Shown here piece after piece: positions 55,426 to 64,000 of a stretch of DNA of 64,000 nucleotides. This stretch comes from Tenrec ecaudatus (lineage: Eukaryota > Chordata > Mammalia > Afrosoricida > Tenrecidae). A program made the position numbers and the translations under genes. Position 1 is the first letter of the stretch. Every line of letters begins with the position of its first letter. The DNA lies in the NCBI RefSeq assembly GCF_050624435.1, contig NC_134538.1:128012937-128076936 (forward strand). Direction: 5' to 3'. The notes beneath the pieces are model-generated. The model did no database searches. It had not been told where the DNA came from and saw only the letters and a program-made list of their open reading frames with translations.

Positions 55426-58400
55426 TTAATCGATGCCACTGCCCTTGCATCTCTCTGCTCCATTTCTTGTCCTCCACCCCCACACCTTTACAGAGCTCTG
55501 CTTCCCAGAGGGCGACGGCCTTCACTAACCCGGAGTGCAGGGTACCCCTGTTCCCTTTGCCCTCCTGAGTTCCACATGATTCTTCCTTCCCACATGTATT
55601 TCATTCTCAATGACTGACCTTCAGCTTCCACTGGTCATACATCCTTTTCTGCTACTAAGGGTGATTTCTAATGAACACATTCAAAATACACATTATCAGG
55701 TGGTAATAATTTAGGCCTCAAATTTTAAGTTTTCCCACTAAATCTCTCCAATGACAGAAAAAAAATGAATAAATATCTCCCAAAGGCTGGAGAGACCAGA
55801 GTAGAGTTAGGGGAAGAAGACCACAGGGAAAGTGTTTAAAATTTGTTTTCGCTTGCTTGCCTTTTAGATACTTACGGCCAAAGCCCATCTGAAAGTTACA
55901 GCAAAATTCATAAGCATGTCCAATTCATAACATGCTTTTGTAAACTTCCTCATATGTATGCCTGAAGGTATCTGTAGGTGAATATATCTTCCATTCTCTT
56001 GAGAACTTTATTTGTATAAACATATATTTAAAACATTCATATTTGCTTTTGTAAAAATATTCAAATAACACCAGGAGATCCCCAGTCCCATTCTTTTATA
56101 TAGAAACACTATTGATAATTTGCTGGCCATTCATGCAGACTTTACTTTCTATACATATGCATATATGGTCTATACATTATCAGACATAGATACGTAATGT
56201 ATTAGTCAATATCAATGGGTTGGTTGGTTAACCTGTGACATACTCTAAATAAGTTAAACAACCAAGGGATGGTTACTTACCATTTGAAGGACCAATCAGA
56301 AACTCACATCTGGAAAGAAGACACCACAAACTCACTAGTTACCTACTTTGTTAAGTGTAAGTTTTCCTTAGTAAAATGATGACTGTTTTAGATGCGTGAA
56401 TTAGTGAGGAAATTAGAGAAGCACCCCTGTCCCTGAGTAGTATGAACAGTTCATGTGCTCCCTAGACTGCTACTGGAAGGCTGGTGCTTCATGTACATTC
56501 AGAGATACTTCCAGAAAAAACGTCTTGGTGATCCACATGTCCTAAACACCAGTCATTGAAAACTCTCTGGAACACAGTTTTATAACACACCTGAAGTCAA
56601 TATGAGTAGGAGTTGATTCATTGGCAACTGGGGCTGTTGGCTTTTGGTAGTGACCAGGGAGTAAGAACATAGTAGGTCCTGTGACTGGGGCCCCACGTCT
56701 AGGCTTCCATTCTCCCAGGGGGACCTATAGGGGAGAATTTTATCACTAGCCCCCAACGAACAAGTCAATGATCTTGGAGGTAATATGAGATCAGACCAAA
56801 TGCCCAAAGGAGCAGAGACTGGCGTCTCTTGGAGCTCCGAGAGAAGCTTGCGATGGTGCTGCGGCTGCCCGCGAACACATTATTGTTTGTGCCACTGCCT
56901 TGTTCCTCCCGGAGCCTGCTTTGATTGATTATACAGAATACCATCTGGGAAGCAACTCTGCCAGGAAGACCTTCTACAGCCATGTCACCTCCTTCTAACC
57001 TCAGGTGGCCTCGACTCTCTGCTCCATGAAGCTAGTGACTGTGAACTGATGGGTTTGTGTCCATTCCCAAAATGCACTAGCACCGTAATTTCAATAAATA
57101 ATGATAGAGGTCAAAATATATGCTCATTAAACAAATAGGGTCATGACACAGACTGCTTGCTCAAACTATTTCTTGGGGTACCTCTCTAATTGTGGGAGTT
57201 TGGGGGCATCTGTAGGAAAAGAGGTGATTTTTGCATAAAATGGGCTTTTAGAAATCTTTAATTTCAAGCCATTAAGGAATGCCAGATCAAGTCAAAGGAT
57301 CGCCTCAGTACAGGCCAGGCTTTTAAAAAAAGGTTTATTTCCAAATCTCCAGAGGAACCCACATTTAGCACATAAAGAAGGATAGGACGGTTATGCCGAA
57401 TGCCCTGTTTGGAGACAAGTTAGTCGTGATGGGAAGTGTTGCCTTCCAGTCGTGCACCGACATCTGCGCACATACCCTCACAAACAGTCACGCTGAGGCA
57501 GAGTTTTACAGCTTGCTTCTTTAACTTGCATCATTTAGTGAGCATCTCCCCCACATCATTACGATTCTGTCAAAAGCAGAACTCTAGATATACCACGATT
57601 CATCCATTTCCGTTGTTGCACATTTGAATATTTAGATTGCTTTGTTTTCATATTGTCTTATTTCGACATATGTTACACCCTGAAGCTTGCCTCTCATCTC
57701 TTATGCTGGAATTCTGGACATTGCTCTGAAGGCATCAGTTAGCAATGACTGGTTTCATCCTGTCATTCATCTGCCATTCTCCGGAAAAGACCCAAACTGA
57801 AGAGCCTGTGGCCTCATGCTGTGTCATTTGGTAATATTTGAAGGACTCAGAGAAAATAAAATTAGAATGTTGTAAAGAATATGATTGGCAATACAGCTGT
57901 GCTTTGTTGTTTGCTTTATTTTTTTTTTTTTGTTTGGGGGCGGGCGTTGGGAGTCATCCCCATTCATTTTCTGATAGTGAGCACTGAGCCTGTGTTTAGC
58001 ATTCTGGTCTGACTTAGCTCTCAGGGCAGACTCTTGCTCAGGGTTCTCTGTTCCAGCTCCAGGACCGCCAAATGGATCAGACTACTGCAGTTCTAGTGCC
58101 ATCCATGGAAACACCATCTTTTCCATCACTGAGCTCAGATCTTTCCTCTCTCTTTTCCCCCTGTCTTCTTGGAGGAAATAAAGCATCCAGCAGGTGCCAG
58201 TGGTACCCACAGAGCCCCACAACCCTGAGCTCTACAGTAGGAATGAGGTGCAGGTAGCCATCCTGCTTCTCAGTGAAGCAGAGAGAACTCAACTATTCAC
58301 TGTCACCCCTCTCATCTCACAAACCGACGAAATGACAGTTTCCAGAGTTCAGGGTAGAGGCTGGAGTGCTTTCTGGAATTCTCTGACCCTGAAAGCCTCT

Positions 58401-58753
58401 AATTAAGTGTCACCAAGATGTTTCCATTGCCTCTGAGTTAGTTACACATACATTTTAAAGACCTGACCTTTCCCCTTTCCATCTCTTGTCCCCCATTGTG
58501 ATTTCTGCGGGTGGCCAGCAAATAATAACAGATAATAACCCTCTGCTCATCTTTCAAAGCTCTACAGAAATGCAAATCACTGCCTCCAGAGGGAAGCGCG
58601 CAGGCATATGAATTTTAGATCAGCAGGGATTACCAACGAGTCATGTTTGATGTTGTTGTAGAAACTATTCAGGTGGGAAGGCGCCAGCTGCAATAAGGGA
58701 ATACATCGGGGAGTGTCCCTCTTTCCTGAATGCTGAATGTTCAATTATTGAAG
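55426..58753. other. Gene-free stretch with ancient L1-like traces
   Basis: No gene recognised. Diverged old L1-like sequence may lie at about 56030-56170 and 57480-57660 (for example CATCCATTTCCGTTGTTGCA). The minus-strand frame at 56765-56983 and the plus frame at 58072-58257 have no known features. Confidence 0.35.
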
Positions 58754-58755
58754 TG

Positions 58756-58803
58756 ACTCTCTCTCTGTCTCTCTGTCTGTCTCTCTGTCTCTCTGTCTCT
58801 CTG

Positions 58804-58880
<77 letters not shown>
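58756..58880. repeat. Compound (CTGT/CT)n(CA)n microsatellite
   Basis: CTCTCTGT units give way to pure CT and then about 19 CA units (58843-58880). Confidence 0.98.
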
Positions 58881-58883
<3 letters not shown>

Positions 58884-59365
58884 ATGGAAAACATGTGCCA
58901 AGACCTCCACAGGCAGGAAAGCTAGTCTTCCAACCACACATTGTCGCCATGTGGAGGAGAGTGATTCTGTAAGGTGGTGCGCTGGTGCTGATACGTGAGC
59001 AAGTGGTGGAGCTTGTGCAGATGTATGTTATTTATGCCCGTAATTGTTATTTCCAGTAGGTGTCTGGCTGCCAATGCACATGAGTTAAGTACTGTAAAAT
59101 AACAGATGTCACACATCATAAGAACAACAGGGAGTCAACAGAAGCAGCGCATAAATCTGATTACCTTAGATACTAGGGGAAAGAGGAGAAAATACACAAA
59201 AACAGATGAGCCCGTGGCTGTAATTTACAAAACAAATGTTCCCATTCAAACATGCTCGCTTGTAGTTATGGGTCTGCACCGAGTGCACTGAGAGCAAAGC
59301 CATCTTGCAAGAACAGGCAGTCTATGTGGGGAACAAAGTTTCTCCTCGTTCTTAAAAGGATCAAG
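58881..59365. other. Unassigned sequence
   Basis: No gene or named repeat seen. Confidence 0.4.
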
Positions 59366-59565
59366 CTCCCTGTCATCGAGTCGATGACCCCTCATAGTGA
59401 CCCTATTATATAGGGCAGGGCAGACCTGCCCCTGTGAGTTTCTGAGACTGTAACTCTATGGAAGGAGAAACCCCCATCTCTCTCCTACAGAGCCATTGGT
59501 GATGTCGAACTTCTGACCTTAGAGCTGGCAGCCCAACATGTAACCAGTATGCCAGCAGGGCTCCT
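59366..59565 (-). repeat. AfroSINE, full length
   Basis: Reversed copy from CCTGTCATCGAGTCGATGAC to AGTATGCCAGCAGGGCTCC. Confidence 0.88.
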
Positions 59566-60693
59566 TCTTAAAAGGGCAATGAGGAGAAGCGGGGACAGGA
59601 GACAGAATGGCTGAGAGAGGAGGCAAAGAGAAGGGTAAGAGGAGGGAACCAGGCAGTGGATGGCATTTTCTATGGGGCGTGCGAAGCAGACCCAGAAAAC
59701 TGGAGTGTACATGTGGACGACATCCTGACTTCAGGAAGGTGTGTCGATGGAGGCTGAGCAAATAGCACTGAATGATGGTGGTGAGGGCAGAGCATTCCAC
59801 GAAAGCTTGAGGGAGCTCAGAGGTTGGTTGACATGAACAATAACAAAATAAGATCCCATGGATGAAAATACCCTCAAACACCTCTGGGGAAAAGAATTTC
59901 AAATAAAAGTACCCCACCAGAGGGGAAAAACCAAAAAAACAAAAGAGTCAAGTTCTCCATAGACCCGGGAGTGAAAGCAGGTAGTGAATTATTTTTGAAT
60001 TGCAAAGTATTGCAGCAGTTTAGAAAGGTGAGAATTCCCTTTTGGGGTTTGGTGCAGAGGTGCCTCGTTATGAAGCAATAACAGGGAAACTCATGCTCCC
60101 TTTACAAAGGAAACAAGCGCCTCCTCATGTGTTTAAACAAATGAGCCTTGTTCACAATGTCGAGTACGTGTTGGGGTGACATGCAAATATACCCAAATGA
60201 CTAAAACTGGCTCCAACTGTATTTCCTAGTCAAACAATTGTATAAAAAAACCTGTCAACCCCGAACTATAATTTCCAGAGCATAAGGAGCTATTTAATAA
60301 CAAGCCAGTGAAAGGGAACCCTGTGTGCGTTTGAGGGGGTTACTTGGGGCAGATGGACCAGAGAACTGAGCCTGTGCCTGACTCTTCTGAGTTTGTTACA
60401 TTTCTAACATTCGCAGGACTGACTGGACTTGACCTCTTCACCTCTTTGAATCATAGCGACAGTGTTCATCCAGCCCGGGGTGGGGGGTGGGCAGTCCAAA
60501 CGTGGCTTTAATGTGTGACTGCTGCATCCCAACCATGAGAAGAACCTTCCTTGGGACCAGAAGGCAGTGAGTAGATAGACTAGAGGCTTGGTCCTCTACT
60601 TCACTATTTGACTAAAGAGAGAACCTCTGTCTTCTGATTCAAGAGACGGGTATTGAATGCTCCATTCCAGAGGTCCATGTGGTGAGGTCTAAA
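59566..60693. other. Unassigned sequence
   Basis: About 1.1 kb. A G-rich run occurs near 60477-60490. No gene seen. Confidence 0.4.
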
Positions 60694-60701
60694 CTCTAGA
60701 C

Positions 60702-60734
60702 CAGTGGTTCTCCACCTTCCTCATGCCCTGACCC

Positions 60735-60818
<84 letters not shown>

Positions 60819-62267
60819 TTTAACAATTTATTGGGGCTCATACAATTCTTATCACAGTTCATACATATACATACATCAATTGTATAAAGCACATCTGTAC
60901 AGTCTTTGCCCTAATCATTTTTTCTCCTCTTTTCTTTTTTTTACATTTTATTAGGGACCCATACAACTCTTATCACCATCCATACATATACATACATCAA
61001 TTGTATAAAGCACATCCATACATTCCCTGCCCCAATCATTCTCAAGGCATTTGCTCTCCACTTAAGCCCCTTGCATCAGGTCCTCTTTTTTTTTTCTCCC
61101 CTCCCTCCCCTTTCCCCCCTCCCTCATGTGCCCTTGGTAATTTATACATCGTTATTTTTGTCATATCTTGCCCTATCTGGAGTCTCCCTTCCCCCCTTCT
61201 CTGCTGTCCCTCTCCCAGGGAAGAGGTCACATGTGGATCCTTGCAATCAGTTCCCCCTTTCCAACCCACTCACCCTCCAGTCTCCCAGCATCATCCCTCA
61301 CACCCTTGGTCCTGAAGGTATCATCCACCCTGGATTCCCTGTACCTCCAGCCCTCATATGTACCAGTGTACAGCCTCTGTCCTATCCAGGCCTGCAAGGT
61401 AGAGTTCGGATCATGGTAGTCGGGGGGAAGAAGCATCCAGGATCTGGGGGAAAGCTGTGTTCTTCATCGGTACTACCTCGCACCCTAATTAACCCATCTC
61501 CTCTCCTAAACCTCTCTATGAGGGCATCTCCATTGGCCGACACTTGGGCCTTGGGTCTCCACTCTGCACTTCCCCCTTCATTTAATATGGTATATATATA
61601 CATATACATATACACATATATACACACACTTATATCATTGTTGTTTTTTTTGCATGATGCCTTATACCTGGTCCCTTGGCACCTCGTGATCGCACTGGCC
61701 GGTGTGCTTCTTCCATGTGGGCTTTTTTGCTTCTGAGCTAGATGGCTGCTTGTTCACCTTCAAGCCTTTAAGACCCCAGACACTATCTCTTTTGATAGCC
61801 GCATGCCCTGACCCTTTCATACAGTTCCTCAGGTGGTGGTGACCCCCCCCAACCATAACATGATTTTCGTTGCTACTTCCTAACTAATTTTGCTACTGTT
61901 ATGAATTGTCATGTAAATATCTGACATGCAGGATGTATTTTCATTGTTACAAATTAAACATAATTAAAGCATAGTGATTGTTCACACAACAATATGTAAT
62001 TATATATTGTGAAATACTTATTTCTCATTACAAATAACTGAAATTTTGTCTTTCAGCATGGTGTAGCATGGGTAACAGTCTTCATGCCGGGCATTTTCAC
62101 ATGGGCATATGTGCATGTGGGTGGACCTGCCTGGAGACAGATAGAGGAGCAGTGTCTTGGTTCCTAAGATCATAGGAAATACAGGTTTTACAGTGGTCTT
62201 AGGCGACCCTTGTGAAAAGGCCATTTGACCCCCAAAGGGGTTATGACCCCCAGGTTGAGACCCGTGG
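60702..62267 (-). mobile_element. SPIN-type hAT element, split by an L1
   Basis: Perfect 8-bp CTCTAGAC duplications flank it at 60694-60701 and 62268-62275. The left end reads CAGTGGTTCTCCACCTTCC and the right piece ends CAGGTTGAGACCCGTGG. Without the L1 it is about 490 bp, with a central region (GGTGTAGCATGGGTAACAGT and others) absent from the 198-bp copies. No transposase. Confidence 0.92.
60742..61801 (-). mobile_element. L1 3' end inserted in SPIN, 20-bp TSD, (TA)n tail
   Basis: CATGCCCTGACCCTTTCATA occurs at 60722-60741 and 61802-61821. A (TA)n run (60739-60813) sits at the 3' end of the L1. The L1 terminus is duplicated in tandem (from 60822 and 60943), as at 28240-28642. Confidence 0.92.
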
Positions 62268-62831
62268 CTCTAGACTCTAGGGCTTGCACTGAATATTTTA
62301 TCCTCCCTCACTCAGAGGCTAGCTAGCACGAGAGTCGGGAAATTCATTGAGAAAATTAAAATGTAGCACATAACACACCCAGACAGAAAGGACTGGTATT
62401 AGGCTAAACCTTTGTAAGTATCCCCTTACCTGGGTTGACCTATTAGGGGCATCTTCAAACAGGGAAGATGCTGGTATAGGTGTTCAAATGGAATAGTAAC
62501 TAGATTATTTAGTGGTATATTCTTAAGTATATATATATGTGAACTTCAAATCGCAGTATATATTTTTTCAGAATATATATATATATATGTATATATGCAC
62601 TTTAATACAAATGGAGTTGTTATAAGTTAGAATGAAAAAAAGTGAAAAACAAGTCAGAATGGATTTGTTTTTTTTTTTTGGTGTTTGTGTTTATATTTCA
62701 AAATCTTTGTTTAAAAATTCCATTATCATTGAATTGCATTTCTATAACTTTTTGAAGCCCATAGATATATAATACCATTTTCAGTTCACTCTATCTAGAT
62801 GCCTGTCATCAGGTATAAATGCTGTAAGGAG
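62268..62831. other. Unassigned AT-rich sequence
   Basis: (TA)-rich patches at 62527-62540 and 62573-62595. No gene seen. Confidence 0.4.
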
Positions 62832-63455
62832 TATTAGTCAGGGCTCATTGATTACAAACCACCAGAATAGGTTCTTGCTCACTCCAGCAGAAAGAGATTA
62901 TATTGGAGGAATTGCTCACAGACTGTGTAGGCTTAGGAACCCATGGGCTTCCAGGCCAGCACTGAATAAAAATAGATATCTGGCAGCAGAAACTATCTGA
63001 CCATTTTTTCACAGCTTCTGCCCCTGTAATTAAGGTGCCCTCAGGTGGTAGTGTAAGCTGCTAACCTCAAGGTCGGAAGTTCAAAATCCACCAGTGGAAC
63101 CTCAAGGTCAGCAGTTCAAAATCCACCTTGGGTGAAAGATGAGCGTTTCTACTCCTATAAAGAGCTAGAGTCTCCGAAACCCGAAGGGGCAGTTCTACCC
63201 CGTCCTAATAGGGTCTCCATGAGTCACAATGAGTTGGCATCAACTCTAAGGCATTGAGTTTGGGGTTTCTTAATAGTTGAAGTCCAGGGAGGGATTTCGC
63301 TTCCATGTGCGGTGCCATCTCTCTGGTTAGAGTGAGAGAAGACGGTCCCAATACGACTGCACAGAGAAGCAGAGAAGTAATTGCCCCCAGAGGGAATTGG
63401 TATAACATTAGGAAGAGGAAATGAGTCTTGTTTGGCCAAACAATAACAATTAAAA
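62832..63455. repeat. Old dispersed repeat interrupted by an AfroSINE
   Basis: AGTCAGGGCTCATTGATTAC and GGCAGCAGAAACTATCTGAC before the SINE, and AGGAAGAGGAAATGAGTC after it, resemble one common mammalian repeat in order. I cannot name the family with confidence. Confidence 0.3.
63034..63272 (+). repeat. AfroSINE with duplicated B-box segment
   Basis: A 35-bp segment starting AACCTCAAGGTC at 63063 repeats at 63098, doubling the B-box region of the Pol III promoter. The tail runs AGTTGGCATCAACTCTAAGG. Confidence 0.85.
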
Positions 63456-64000
63456 CAACAACAGCAAGAAGTAGCCATTCTATTTAATTCCTGTGTTCCT
63501 GTGATTTTCCCCAGCTGGTTCCTCCCTGATGTGACCCTGGCCCCCTTGGTCTGAAAGGGGATGGCTCTTCCTTGCTTCAGCATCTATCCAGCTAATCACA
63601 GAGAGTTGTTTGTCTTTATTTAAACACCAGCCTAGGGCATAGTTTTTAAATACCCAATTACTGTCTGCTGCTTTTTCGGGCCACAGAGTCCTTCCAAAGT
63701 CCTCTGGAACATGCTGGATGTCTGTTTTGCTCATTTATGGAGGACGCGTGACTGCATGAGGCTGCCCTCTGCACCTTGCTCCACCGCCGTGAGCTCTTTG
63801 CTGGCTGCCCTCTTGCTCCTCTGCTCAGGGCTATGTGAGGCGTTCTTTAGACGCTTCTCGGTGGGAATGGCCACTTGCTGTGGGGGGGCTAAGCGCAGGA
63901 CATGTTTGCTTTAATCATGGCATGTCCACACCACGTGGGCGGCCATCTGCTATTTGAGAAGGGGAAATGATTCTGAGGGTTTGTGCACTAAATGTCTTTT
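63456..64000. other. Unassigned right edge
   Basis: No gene seen. Open frames on both strands (63480-63734, 63711-63914) lack recognisable features. Confidence 0.4.

Noticed and set aside
61071-61736. 221-codon open frame
   Set aside because: Antisense reading of an L1 3' UTR; the Pro/Ser-rich translation reflects repeat composition.

Overview
This is vertebrate nuclear DNA from an afrotherian mammal. The genes are intron-bearing, and most of the rest is interspersed repeats. The commonest repeat is a tRNA-derived SINE whose tail matches an RTE/BovB-type LINE (AfroSINE architecture). There are long L1 3' ends of afrotherian type, several LTR families, and three SPIN-type hAT elements. SPIN copies were described in tenrec and not in elephant, so a tenrec such as Echinops telfairi is the best guess. 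That species call is inference. No bacterial, phage, CRISPR or rRNA/tRNA gene content was seen.

Two protein-coding genes are present, arranged head to head around a CpG island at about 15.6-16.95 kb. THAP5 lies on the minus strand with three coding exons (15774-15853, 11398-11590, 10009-10923) and encodes 395 aa: an N-terminal C2CH THAP zinc finger, an EHSY HCF-1-binding motif and a C-terminal coiled coil. DNAJB9 (ERdj4) lies on the plus strand. It has a non-coding first exon ending at 16288 and two coding exons (18799-19015, 20881-21332) encoding 222 aa: a signal sequence, a J domain with HPD, and the conserved C-terminal region. Both reading frames are intact with canonical splice sites. 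The shared promoter holds duplicated ETS sites, ACGT-core/E-box sites and a CCAAT box. The gene order matches human 7q31. PNPLA8 would be expected beyond the left edge, but no exon of it was seen.

Left of THAP5 (1-10 kb) are an L1 3' end, LTRs, a SPIN element split by an LTR, and AT-rich sequence that probably includes the THAP5 3' UTR. Right of DNAJB9 (22.5-64 kb) is a gene desert. It contains nested repeats (an L1 in an LTR in an L2 at 37.3-42.3 kb; an L1 in an RTE at 49.8-52.3 kb; an L1 in a SPIN at 60.7-62.3 kb). It also has several low-repeat islands that look like regulatory DNA: 28.66-29.5 kb with a CTCF-like motif, 44.15-45.3 kb with an orphan CpG-rich patch and a CTCF-like motif, and 53.4-55.4 kb with homeodomain and octamer motifs.

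The strongest observations are repeat archaeology with visible target-site duplications, an L1 subfamily with a duplicated 3' terminus seen at two loci, a possible ERVL-like family with a tRNA-Leu-like primer-binding site, a roughly 1.05-kb inverted-repeat DNA element in THAP5 intron 1, and the orphan CpG-rich patch. Nothing here shows a new protein system. Repeat names come from recognising sequence, without a database search.
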